Position numbers and translations under genes: made by a program. From Desulfovibrio legallii (GTDB lineage: Bacteria; Desulfobacterota; Desulfovibrionia; Desulfovibrionales; Desulfovibrionaceae), in contig NZ_SIXC01000001.1 in assembly GCF_004309735.1 (NCBI RefSeq), positions 168,317 through 232,316 on the forward strand: a stretch of DNA of 64,000 nt, given 5' to 3'. Below the pieces are notes generated by a model, which had not been told where the DNA came from, searched no databases, and saw only the letters and a list, made by a program, of their open reading frames with translations. Of the stretch, positions 47,334 through 55,834 are shown piece after piece; positions within the stretch are counted from its first letter, which is position 1, and each line of letters opens with the position of its first letter.

Positions 47334-47849
47334 ATGAAACAATTGTGGGCGCCTTGGCGTATAGACTACATTCTGGGCCCGAAACCCGATACCTGCGTGT
47401 TCTGCCTGCCCCAAGGCACGGAAGAAGACGCGGAGCGGCTCGTGCTCTACCGCGGGGAACATTGCTTTGTGATCATGAACAAATACCCGTATAATAACGG
47501 GCACATCATGGTCTGCCCCTACCGCCACGTCATGCTGCTGGCCGAGCTTTCACGCCGAGAAGCGCATGAAATTATGGACCTTTTGCAGGTCTGCGCCACT
47601 ATATTAAAGGAACACTTTACCTGTCCGGGCATCAATATCGGCCTGAACCAAGGCGAGGCCGCGGGCGCCGGCATTCGGGAGCATCTGCACTTTCATCTGG
47701 TGCCGCGCTGGAACGGGGATTCCTCCTTTATGGCCGTATTTGACGAGGTACGCACCATGCCGCAGCACCTCAGCTGCAGCTATGCGGCCCTGCGGCCCTA
47801 CTTTGCGCCTCAGGCCGTGGCCGTGCGCCTGGCTGCCCTGACGGACTGA
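47334..47849 (+). CDS. HIT-family nucleotide hydrolase/transferase
   Basis: 171 residues. The HIT motif reads HLHFHLVPRW, with the middle His as the nucleophile, and a Cys pair (TCVFC) near the N-terminus forms a probable zinc site. This subtype (starts with LWAPWR) is related to Ap4A phosphorylases and galactose-1-phosphate uridylyltransferase-like HIT proteins. It lies 20 bp after the fusion gene and lacks a clear ribosome-binding site, so coupling to it is likely. Confidence 0.88.
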   Translation: MKQLWAPWRIDYILGPKPDTCVFCLPQGTEEDAERLVLYRGEHCFVIMNKYPYNNGHIMVCPYRHVMLLAELSRREAHEIMDLLQVCATILKEHFTCPGINIGLNQGEAAGAGIREHLHFHLVPRWNGDSSFMAVFDEVRTMPQHLSCSYAALRPYFAPQAVAVRLAALTD

Positions 47850-48219
47850 CGCCCCCTGCCCGCAGTGCCGACTGTGCTGCGGCGTGCCGCAGCAACTGCA
47901 GGATACGTCGGCCGGAACGCCGCTGGTGCGACCCGGCCAAAGAATTTTTCGGCCGCGCGACCCCCAAACGTCGTGCCCTTTGCCGGTGCGGCCGCAGGCC
48001 CTGCCCGCCCCGACAAACCACGGCGGACAGCCAAACTTTTTTGCGACGCGTGCCGCATGCCGCGTCAGGCGGTCCGCCGACGCCGGGACCGCCAAGGCCG
48101 GGGACCGGGCAATCCTCGGCGGGAGGCGCACCCGCCTACAGGGCGGGAAGCGACATCCGCAAGAGCCCATGCAGCGTACAGTTTATTTCAGCGTTTTTTA
48201 GCCTGTGAGGAGTGTGCCC
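47850..48219. other. 370-bp GC-rich gap
   Basis: No gene, repeat or convincing promoter seen. Open frames here have no ribosome-binding site and unnatural Arg/Pro-rich composition. The last 40 bases are AT-richer and may contain the promoter of the next gene. Confidence 0.4.
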
Positions 48220-48684
48220 ATGCGGTATGTCAAGGTTCTGCTGCTTGCCGTGGTGTTTTTTCTGTCCCTGGTTTTCTTTTTCCAGAACCAGGCCTCCCTT
48301 TCCCAGCAACTGGTTCTTACGCTCAACCTCTTTTTCATTCCGCCCATGTCCTCCATCCCACTGCCGTTCTATTTCCTGGTGGTGGCGGCCTTTGCTCTGG
48401 GCGCGCTCTTCACGCTCTGCTTCCTGGTCTGGGACAAGGTCAATCTTTCCGCACGGTTGCTGAAGCACAAGTGGCAGATCAGCAGTCTGGAGCGCGAAGT
48501 GGAAAAGCTCCGCAAAAAGCTGGGTAGTGAAACCGCGCGCGCCACCTTCCTGCGCAAGGCCGACAAAGCCGCCGCGCTGGAAGCCAAAACCGGCGGCAAG
48601 GCCGATGCAGCTGCCTGTGCGCCCCAAGGGGCAGATCTGACCGCAGAAGGCGCGGCTCTGGCCCCGGACCCAGACCGGCCGTAA
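48220..48684 (+). CDS. LapA-domain (DUF1049) inner-membrane protein
   Basis: 154 residues. Two membrane helices (VLLLAVVFFLSLVFFFQN and LPFYFLVVAAFALGALFTL) are joined by a short periplasmic loop, then a cytosolic coiled coil (WQISSLEREVEKLRKKL) and an Ala-rich tail. This is the layout of LapA, which in E. coli acts with LapB on LpxC degradation by FtsH; a link to the ftsH here is only inference. GAGGAG precedes ATG 48220. Confidence 0.75.
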   Translation: MRYVKVLLLAVVFFLSLVFFFQNQASLSQQLVLTLNLFFIPPMSSIPLPFYFLVVAAFALGALFTLCFLVWDKVNLSARLLKHKWQISSLEREVEKLRKKLGSETARATFLRKADKAAALEAKTGGKADAAACAPQGADLTAEGAALAPDPDRP

Positions 48685-48893
48685 TTTCCCCGCTGCGTGC
48701 TGACCGTGCGCTCACGGGCCAACACGCGCCACGCGCTCCGGGCCGTCTGCGGCCACGTCCCGCACGCAGTTGTCGGCCGCGTTCCGTGTCTGCGCCGTTT
48801 TATGGGCTGCAAGGGCGCGCAGCGTGTTCACATTGTTTGCCGCGTCCACGCCTGTTGCGGGCGCGTCTTTCTGCACCTTTTACCCTTTGAGCC

Positions 48894-51680
48894 ATGCCTG
48901 AAGCCCCGGTAAAAATGACCCCCATGTTCGAGCAGTACCTGCGCATCAAGGCCGAACATCCTGATGCCCTGCTCTTTTACCGCATGGGGGATTTTTACGA
49001 ACTTTTTTTTGACGACGCCCGCACGGCCGCCCGCGAACTGCGCATTGCCCTCACCAGCCGCAGCCGCGACGCGGAAAACCCCGTACCCATGTGCGGCGTG
49101 CCCTGGCACGCCGTGGAAAGCTATGTGGCCCAGCTCATCGGCAAGGGCTACCAGATTGCCATCTGCGACCAGACCGAAGACCCCAAGGCCGCCAAGGGCC
49201 TGGTCAAACGCGCCGTCACCAGAGTTATCACGCCGGGCACGGTACTGGAGGACGCCAACCTCCAGACCAAGAGCCACAACTATCTGGGCGCGCTCTATGC
49301 CGCCGCGCCGGACCAGGGCGGCGCCTTTGCCTGGGCGGACATCTCCACCGGCCAGTGGTCCGGCCTGGAATTTAAGCGCCCCGCCGAGCTCTGGCAGTGG
49401 GTGCAAAAGCTGGCTCCCCGCGAACTGCTCACGCCCGAAGGGCTGGAACCGCCACCCCGCACGCTGCTGGACGGCGTGCGCCTGGTGCGCCTGCCGCGTC
49501 CGCAGTTCGACGTGCAGCGCGCCACGGAGCGCGTGCTGACCGCCCAAGGCGTGCGCGAACTGGGGGCCCTGGGGCTGGAAGGCAGGCCGGAGCTTGTCCG
49601 CGCCTGCGGCGCGCTCCTGCTTTATCTCAATCAAACGCAGATGCGCAGCCCGGACCACCTCCAGCCCTTCCGGCCTCTGGACCTGAGCCGTCGCCTGATC
49701 ATCGACGACGTCACCGAACGCAATCTCGAAATTTTTGTCCGGCTCAACGGCCGTAGAGGTAAAGGTACGCTTCGCCATGTGCTGGACCAGACCCTCACCC
49801 CCATGGGCGGTCGCTTGCTGGAGGACATGCTGCGCCACCCCTGGCGCGAGGCCGGACCCATCAGACGCATTCAGGAGGCTGTGGTCTTTTTCCACGCCTG
49901 CGACGCCCGGCGCGAGGCCCTGCGCGCGGCTCTGGACCGGGTCTACGATCTGGAACGTCTTTCCACACGCATCAGCCTAAATCAGGGTGCGCCGCGCGAC
50001 TGCATTGCTCTGCGGGAGAGTCTGGCCGCCCTGCCCCAGGTGCTGGCGGCCCTGGAGGACTCTTTTCCGCCCAATCAGGGCGAACAGGATGCCGCGCCCC
50101 CCAAGGCCATAGAAGAAATACTCCGCGCCTGGGACAGCATGGAAGACTGCGCCGCCCTCCTTGATGCCGCTTTGGTGGATGCTCCGCCCGCCGTGATCAC
50201 GGAGGGCGGGCTGTTCAAAGTTGGCTACAATGTGGAGCTGGACCGCCTGCTGGACCTGGTGGAGCACGGCGAGCAGAAGCTGCAGGCCATGCTGGCCGAA
50301 GAACAGGCCAAAACCGGCATCAGCCGCCTCAAACTGGGCTGCAACCGCGTTTTCGGCTACTACTACGAAATTTCCCGCGCGGCCCACAGTGGGCCGGTCC
50401 CCTACCATTTTATCCGCCGTCAGAGTCTGGCCAATGCGGAACGCTTCACCACCGCCGAGCTGAAAGAACTGGAAGAGGAACTGCTCTCCGCGGCGGAAAA
50501 GCGTAAAAGCCTGGAATATAGCCTCTTTCAGGAGCTTCGCGCTCAACTGGCGGCCCAGCGGCCGCGCATTATCCAGATGGCCGACTGCATTGCCCATCTG
50601 GACTACTGGCAGAGCCTTGCCCAGGTGGGGCGCGCCCAGGGCTGGCGTATGCCGCAACTTACCGCCGACGCCCACCTGGAAATCCGTCAGGGCCGCCACC
50701 CCGTGGTGGAAGCCATCCAGGGCCGGGCCAACTTTGTGCCCAACGATTTTGTCCTGGACGAGCGCCGCCGCCTTTGCCTGCTTACCGGTCCCAACATGGC
50801 GGGCAAATCCACGGTGCTGCGTCAGGTGGCCATCATTTGCCTGCTGGCCCAGATGGGCTCCATGGTGCCGGCGGATGCGGCGCGTCTCGGCCTGGTGGAC
50901 CGCCTCTTTTCCCGCGTGGGGGCTTCGGACAACCTCGCCCAGGGCCAGAGCACCTTTATGGTGGAAATGATGGAAACGGCCCGCATTTTGCGGCAGGCCA
51001 CCAGACGCAGCCTGATCATTCTGGACGAAATCGGTCGGGGCACCAGCACCTACGACGGCGTGGCCCTGGCCTGGGCCGTGGTGGAAGACCTGGCCCGCCG
51101 CGCGGGCGGTGAACTGCGCACCCTCTTTGCCACCCACTACCACGAGCTCACCGCCCTGGAAGGCCGCGTGCCCGGCGTGTTCACCATGAATATCGCCATC
51201 CGCGAATACAATAACGACATCCTTTTTCTGCACAAACTGGTGCCCGGCCCCTCGGACCGCAGCTACGGCGTGGAGGTGGCCCGCCTGGCCGGCGTGCCGG
51301 GGTCTGTGGTGCAGCGGGCCAGAACCATTCTGGCTGGCCTGGAACGGGGCCGGGAAGGCGCGCGCAAAACCGTGGTAACGGCTGTGGCCCTGCCGGGCCT
51401 GGACCTGCCGGAACCGGAACCCGCTGCAACGGAAGCCCTGCCGGAGCCCACCCCGCCTGAAAATCTGGAACACCCCTTGGTACGCCTGCTGCGTGAGCTG
51501 CAGCCCGAAGCCCTCAGCCCCCTGGAGGCCCTCCGCCTGCTTATGGAATGGAAAAAACTCTGGGCCGACGCCCCGCAGCCCGCTCCGTCGGCCACAGGCC
51601 CGATAGGCGGCGCGCCAGGTGACGGGCCAGATGATGAGCCCGACGCCGAACCGCCGTCCTTGCCGGGAGAAGAAAAATAG
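48894..51680 (+). CDS. mutS: DNA mismatch repair protein MutS
   Basis: 928 residues with the full MutS domain set. The mismatch-reading motif is FYRMGDFYELF near the N-terminus, and the ATPase has GPNMAGKST (about 632), a DEIGRGTSTYDG Walker B and an ATHYHEL segment. The C-terminal HTH (LRELQPEALSPLEAL) precedes a Pro-rich extension. It recognises mispairs and recruits MutL, not seen here. Met8 is an alternative start. Confidence 0.96.
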   Translation: MPEAPVKMTPMFEQYLRIKAEHPDALLFYRMGDFYELFFDDARTAARELRIALTSRSRDAENPVPMCGVPWHAVESYVAQLIGKGYQIAICDQTEDPKAAKGLVKRAVTRVITPGTVLEDANLQTKSHNYLGALYAAAPDQGGAFAWADISTGQWSGLEFKRPAELWQWVQKLAPRELLTPEGLEPPPRTLLDGVRLVRLPRPQFDVQRATERVLTAQGVRELGALGLEGRPELVRACGALLLYLNQTQMRSPDHLQPFRPLDLSRRLIIDDVTERNLEIFVRLNGRRGKGTLRHVLDQTLTPMGGRLLEDMLRHPWREAGPIRRIQEAVVFFHACDARREALRAALDRVYDLERLSTRISLNQGAPRDCIALRESLAALPQVLAALEDSFPPNQGEQDAAPPKAIEEILRAWDSMEDCAALLDAALVDAPPAVITEGGLFKVGYNVELDRLLDLVEHGEQKLQAMLAEEQAKTGISRLKLGCNRVFGYYYEISRAAHSGPVPYHFIRRQSLANAERFTTAELKELEEELLSAAEKRKSLEYSLFQELRAQLAAQRPRIIQMADCIAHLDYWQSLAQVGRAQGWRMPQLTADAHLEIRQGRHPVVEAIQGRANFVPNDFVLDERRRLCLLTGPNMAGKSTVLRQVAIICLLAQMGSMVPADAARLGLVDRLFSRVGASDNLAQGQSTFMVEMMETARILRQATRRSLIILDEIGRGTSTYDGVALAWAVVEDLARRAGGELRTLFATHYHELTALEGRVPGVFTMNIAIREYNNDILFLHKLVPGPSDRSYGVEVARLAGVPGSVVQRARTILAGLERGREGARKTVVTAVALPGLDLPEPEPAATEALPEPTPPENLEHPLVRLLRELQPEALSPLEALRLLMEWKKLWADAPQPAPSATGPIGGAPGDGPDDEPDAEPPSLPGEEK

Positions 51681-51801
51681 CAGAGCGGTTTTGGGGAAAA
51701 AACCTCAAAAAAATTTCTCTCGCGCAGGTCCGCGCCTGGCGTACCCTGCGCAAAACAACCGGGCGGAAAAATCCGCGCGCCCGTCCGCAAGGTCCACCGT
51801 C

Positions 51802-52227
51802 ATGGCCGAAGCCAATCCCTTTTCCGTCATCCAGTTCATCGCTGAGCAACGCATCGCCGAGGCCCAGGCCCAGGGAGTTTTTGACAACCTCCCCGGCACG
51901 GGTCGCCCCCTGGAGCTGGAGGACATGAGCCACGTGCCCGAAGAACTGCGTATGGCCTACAAAATTCTGAGCAACGCCGGCTGCCTGCCGCCGGAGCTGG
52001 AGCAGCGCAAAGAACTGAACCGGCTGGTGGACCTGCTGGAGCAGTGTGAGGACGAGCAGGAGCGCGTACGCCAGATGCAGCGGCTGCGCTTTATGATTAC
52101 GCGGGCGCAAATCCGTTTTCAGCGGCCCATCCATCTGGAGCAGGACGACCCCTACTACGACCGCCTGCTGGAACGCCTCTCCCGCGCAGACGGCCAGTCC
52201 GGAAAGGCCGGGGGAAAGCCGCGCTGA
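51802..52227 (+). CDS. DUF1992 (DnaJ-C28-like) family protein
   Basis: 141 residues. The N-terminal half carries the DUF1992 pattern: helix IAEQRIAEAQAQGVFDNLPGTGRPLEL followed by AYKILSNAGCLPPELEQRKEL. This domain is found in bacterial YhdN proteins and animal DNAJC28; its function is unknown. ATG 51802 is chosen because the domain begins there; the open frame extends to 51619 over non-homologous sequence. It follows mutS by 121 bp. Confidence 0.85.
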   Translation: MAEANPFSVIQFIAEQRIAEAQAQGVFDNLPGTGRPLELEDMSHVPEELRMAYKILSNAGCLPPELEQRKELNRLVDLLEQCEDEQERVRQMQRLRFMITRAQIRFQRPIHLEQDDPYYDRLLERLSRADGQSGKAGGKPR

Positions 52228-52280
52228 CAACCGGCCTGCGCCAAAGGGCGACACGACCCTGTTTGCGGGCCGACGCCCTC

Positions 52281-52724
52281 TTACCCCGCGGCCAGGGCTG
52301 CCCGCACTTCCGCTTCCTCGGCTGCCGCAAAGTCCCGGCTGAGTTCCTCAGGAATGCGCACGGGCCGTCCGCTGGCATAATCAATATAGATCCAGAGGGT
52401 TTCCGCTTCCGCCAGGAGAGCCGCATCCGCGCCGCGCCAAAAAAGATAGCGTCGCGTGCATTGGCGCGAGGCAAAGTCGGCTACCCAGGTAGCCCCGCTG
52501 ATGACCTGCCCCGCTACTGCCGGTTTGCGGTAAGTAATGCGGTGCTGCCGCACCACCCAGCCCTGGCCCACGGCCGCATAGCGCTCCATGCTCCAGCCGT
52601 TGGCTGCGGAATGGGCCACGGCCAGATCCTGCATCCACTGGACATAGCGCAGGTTGCTCACTCTGCCCTGCATGTCCATATCCGCCTCGGTCACGGTTAT
52701 CTTCTCAATATAATAACGGTACAT
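52281..52724 (-). CDS. Acyl-CoA thioesterase, YbgC/FadM-like hotdog fold
   Basis: 147 residues. The hotdog-thioesterase segment DADMDMQGRVSNLRYVQW corresponds to the YbgC/FadM active-site region, where the Asp is replaced by the local variant D-M-Q-G. Its last strand ends before a short Ala-rich tail. It probably hydrolyses acyl-CoA or acyl-ACP thioesters; substrate unknown. AAGGAAG lies before ATG 52724. It is convergent with the DUF1992 gene. The 209 bp upstream show nothing else. Confidence 0.8.
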   Translation of the reverse strand: MYRYYIEKITVTEADMDMQGRVSNLRYVQWMQDLAVAHSAANGWSMERYAAVGQGWVVRQHRITYRKPAVAGQVISGATWVADFASRQCTRRYLFWRGADAALLAEAETLWIYIDYASGRPVRIPEELSRDFAAAEEAEVRAALAAG

Positions 52725-52933
52725 TGTTCTTCCTTTGTCGCAGGGCTGCAGAGCCGCGCAGGTTTGAACCGTCCGGCGGCAATGCAGGACGGCCATCCAC
52801 CATACAGGCGCTGCGGTTCACGCGCTGCAATCCCGGAATGATCGGGGTTTAACAGTACAAATAAACGGCGTTTATACCTGTGTGCGGGCGTCTGTTCAGG
52901 CCGTGGCCAGAGCAACTTCAAAGGGAAAAGGCG

Positions 52934-54712
52934 CTAAAACAGCCCCGAAACCTGGCCCGTTTCCACATCCACGTCAATGTTGCGGAAACCCGGCCGTGAG
53001 CCCGTGCCCGGCATAAGGCTGATGTCGCCCGCTACCGGCACCACCAGCCCAGCGCCGCCAAACAGGAGTGCGTCGCGCACGTGCAGCCGCCAGGAGGCGG
53101 GCACGCCCCGCCTGCTGGGGTCATCAGACAGAGAATACTGGGTTTTGACCATGCAGACGCCCAGCTCAGCCGCGTCGGGCCGTTCCTGTAAGGCGGCCAG
53201 ACGCTGGGCCGCCAGGGGTTCAAAATCCACGCCGTCCGCGCCGTAAACCTCGCGGGCGATGCGCACAATGCGTTCCCGCAGGGGCAGATTCCAGTCGTAC
53301 AGGGGGCGGAATGCGCGGCGGTCCGTGCGGCAGGCGTCCAGCACGGCGTCGGCCAGCTCCAGCGCGCCTTCGCCGCCCCGCGCCCAGTGGTCGGAAACGG
53401 CCACCCGCGCCCCGGCCTTTTCGCAGATGCGGCGCACCGTATCCAGCTCCGCCTGGGTATCGGTGTGAAAGCGGTTGAGGCAGACCACGGCCGGCACGCC
53501 GGAGCGCCGCACAATGCCCAGATGGTGCAGCAGGTTGACGCAACCGGCCTCCACCAGGGCCAGATCCTCGTGGGTATAGGCTTCGGGCAAGGGCTGACCG
53601 GGGCGCAGCTGCGGCGCGCCGCCGTGGTATTTGAGCGCGCGCACTGTGGCCACCAGCACTGCCGCGTCCGGGGTCAGACCGCTGTAGCGGCATTTGAGGT
53701 TCCAGAACTTTTCATAGCCCATTTCGGCGGCAAAGCCCGATTCGGTCACATGCGCCTCGCTGAGTTTGAGGCCCACCCGATCGGCAATGACGGAGCTCTG
53801 CCCCAGAGCGATGTTGCCAAAAGGCCCTGTGTGCACCAGTACGGGCTGGCCTTCCATGGTCTGGATCAGGTTGGGCTTCACGGCCTCCACCAGCCAGGCG
53901 GTCATGGCTCCGTCCACCTGCAGGTCGGCGGTGGTCACGGGCTTGCCGTCACGGTCCAGCGCCAGCACCATACGGCCCATGCGCTGCCGCAGATCCCGCA
54001 GATCACGCGCCACCGAAAGGATGGACATGACCTCCGAGGCCACGGTGATGTCAAAGTGCGAGCGCATCATGAAGCCGTCATTGCGGCGGCCTTCGCCTTC
54101 TATACCGATGACCACATGGCGCAGGGCCTGAGCGCAGAAGTCCACCACCCAGCCCGTGTTCACGCGGGTGGGGTCAATGTTCAGGCGGCGCATGCCCGAA
54201 AGCCGTTCCAGGGTGGCGTCGTCGTAGTTGCGCTCATGCTGCATGCGGGACGTCAGGGCGGTCATGGCCAGGTTATGGGCTGCGCCCACGGCGTGGATGT
54301 CCCCTGTGAAGTTGAGAGAATAGGGCGCCAGTGGAATGCACTGCGAAAGCCCCCCACCGGCAGCCGAACCCTTCATGCCCATGGTGGGGCCGCCCGAAGG
54401 CTGGCGAATGGCCGCCGAAGAGCGCAGTCCGCGTCGGGCCAGGCCCTGTACCAGACCAATGGTAGTGGTGGATTTGCCCTCGCCCAGGGGCGTGGGGGTG
54501 ATGGCCGTCACATCTATATAAAGACCGTCGGGCTTGTCCGCCAGACGCTGCAGCACGGCCTGCTGCTCAATCTTGCCCATATAGTGCCCATAGGGCAGAA
54601 TTTCAGAAGATTCCAGGCCCATTTCCGCGGCCAGCGTGAGGATGGGCTTCATATGGGATTCGGCTTCCTGGGCCAGTTGCCAATCGGGGTGCCGGGTGGG
54701 ATCCAGGGTCAT
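52934..54712 (-). CDS. fhs: Formate--tetrahydrofolate ligase
   Basis: 592 residues, near-full family length. It activates formate with ATP to 10-formyl-THF in one-carbon metabolism and the Wood-Ljungdahl methyl branch. Visible motifs are TPTPLGEGKSTTT (about 72-84), RQPSGGPTMGMKG, the GDIHAVGAAHNL loop and a C-terminal GDISLMPGTGSRPG. ATG 54712 has GGAGA upstream. The palindromic end of R1 copy E begins 24 bp upstream of the start codon. Confidence 0.95.
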   Translation of the reverse strand: MTLDPTRHPDWQLAQEAESHMKPILTLAAEMGLESSEILPYGHYMGKIEQQAVLQRLADKPDGLYIDVTAITPTPLGEGKSTTTIGLVQGLARRGLRSSAAIRQPSGGPTMGMKGSAAGGGLSQCIPLAPYSLNFTGDIHAVGAAHNLAMTALTSRMQHERNYDDATLERLSGMRRLNIDPTRVNTGWVVDFCAQALRHVVIGIEGEGRRNDGFMMRSHFDITVASEVMSILSVARDLRDLRQRMGRMVLALDRDGKPVTTADLQVDGAMTAWLVEAVKPNLIQTMEGQPVLVHTGPFGNIALGQSSVIADRVGLKLSEAHVTESGFAAEMGYEKFWNLKCRYSGLTPDAAVLVATVRALKYHGGAPQLRPGQPLPEAYTHEDLALVEAGCVNLLHHLGIVRRSGVPAVVCLNRFHTDTQAELDTVRRICEKAGARVAVSDHWARGGEGALELADAVLDACRTDRRAFRPLYDWNLPLRERIVRIAREVYGADGVDFEPLAAQRLAALQERPDAAELGVCMVKTQYSLSDDPSRRGVPASWRLHVRDALLFGGAGLVVPVAGDISLMPGTGSRPGFRNIDVDVETGQVSGLF

Positions 54713-54736
54713 GACGTCTCCAGGTCTTGCAGTAGG

Positions 54737-54873
54737 CATTTCAACGTTGAAATGTTCTGGCGGTTGCGTAAGCAGACGCCCGCCGGGAAGCGCAAGCGCA
54801 ACTTATTTGCGCTGTTAAGCGCCGGAGCGAGCGTGTCGTAACCTTTGAGAATACCTATTCTCAAAGGCAATCT
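54737..54873 (-). repeat. R1 structured intergenic repeat, copy E (core deleted)
   Basis: On the minus strand it has the left hairpin (CCTTTGAGAAT/ATTCTCAAAGG, 54842-54867), ACGACACGCTCGCTCCGG and the GTCTGCTTACGCAACCGC module. It ends in a perfect 18-bp palindrome centred on CAACGTTG (54737-54754). The core unit present in other copies is missing. The rest of the gap to 55096 is GC-rich and unremarkable. Confidence 0.85.
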
Positions 54874-55096
54874 GTTCCAAAAGCGGCGCGTCCGCAGGGA
54901 TGCGGGAATGCGGCGCGGGGGATGCGCGGATGGTACGGGCAGCGGGCGGCAGCGTCAAGACAGCGGCCTTGCGGCTGCGGGCCCGGGAAGGTAGAATAGC
55001 AGCGGCGCGACGACGCTGCAAAGGGCGTGCAACCACCCTTGCGCCGGGCGGGAAAGCTGTGGCGGCGGAGGCCTGCGCCATTGTCTGGGAGGAAAT

Positions 55097-55468
55097 ATGC
55101 GTTTTACCGCCCGTCAGGGCAGAATCTGCCTGCAGTTGCGCGTTTGCCGCCAGGGTGGCGACCTGCAGGTGCTGCTGGGCGGCGGCACGGCCCATCTGGG
55201 GGCCGTAGCCCTGGCCTATGCCCCTGCGTCGGGGGCCCAGGCCCAGGGGCGGCTGCTGGTTTTGCCCGGCCACCGGGAGGACGTCCTGGCCCTGCGCACG
55301 GCCACCGCCTTGGCCGATGGCCTCGGCTGCGCCGTATGCGTGAGCGCGGGCATCCACTATCCGGCCATCACGCGCGAAGAAATCGCCGTGGTGGAGGCGC
55401 TTGCCGACGTTTTGACCCAACGCTGCCTCATGGCTTTGCGCAAGCAGACGTCCGATCCGGAGGCGTAA
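55097..55468 (+). CDS. LpdD-like (prenylated-flavin chaperone domain) protein
   Basis: 123 residues. The layout (LLGGGTAHLGAVALAYA, then LLVLPGHREDVLALRTA and CVSAGIHYPAITREEI) matches the small LpdD subunit/chaperone associated with UbiD-type gallate decarboxylases. No UbiD- or UbiX-like gene is adjacent, so its partner, if any, is elsewhere. GGGAGGAA precedes ATG 55097. The function is inferred from weak pattern similarity. Confidence 0.6.
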   Translation: MRFTARQGRICLQLRVCRQGGDLQVLLGGGTAHLGAVALAYAPASGAQAQGRLLVLPGHREDVLALRTATALADGLGCAVCVSAGIHYPAITREEIAVVEALADVLTQRCLMALRKQTSDPEA

Positions 55469-55473
55469 GTTCA

Positions 55474-55550
55474 GCCCGGCCCGTTACGACGAAGGAAGTT
55501 ACGGGCAAAGACAGCAGCGCTAGTTACGGGCCAAGACAGCAGCGCTGGTT
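55474..55550 (-). repeat. R1 repeat, partial copy F with tandemly duplicated core
   Basis: It begins just after the LpdD-like stop with the module CCGTTACGACGAAGGAAG. Then come two 25-bp tandem core units (55498-55522 and 55523-55547) differing at about two positions, each containing AAGACAGCAGCGCT. Neither palindromic end is present. Confidence 0.75.
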
Positions 55551-55633
55551 AGTTGCACTGTTCTGTACCGGAGTGGACATCCTGAAATTTTTGAAATGTA
55601 TATCCTCAAAAGTACAATGCGCAAGGAGAAAGC

Positions 55634-55834
55634 ATGCTGACCGTCGCGGACCTGGAAGCCTTGGAGGCATACATCAATTCCGGCCAGTTGGAGGCAGATT
55701 TTGTGGACGGTTGTGAACACGACCGTCACTATCTGCTGGAACTGCTGGAAAAACTTATGGATGTGGCGGACCTGGCCGATGCGGCAGCCACCAGGCTCAT
55801 ATTCCGGGGTCTGCCTCTGCCGCCTTCGGCCTGA
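55634..55834 (+). CDS. Small acidic hypothetical protein (66 aa)
   Basis: 66 residues, acidic and helical (SGQLEADFVDGCEHDRHYLLELLEKLMDVADLADAAA), with no recognised motif. A good AAGGAGAAAG ribosome-binding site precedes ATG 55634. Its 3' end overlaps the convergent symporter gene by 38 bp, which is unusual for two real genes and lowers confidence. Confidence 0.5.
   Translation: MLTVADLEALEAYINSGQLEADFVDGCEHDRHYLLELLEKLMDVADLADAAATRLIFRGLPLPPSA

Noticed and set aside
47604..48170. Minus-strand frame after the HIT gene
   Set aside because: Opposite a conserved gene and a GC-rich gap; composition is not protein-like.
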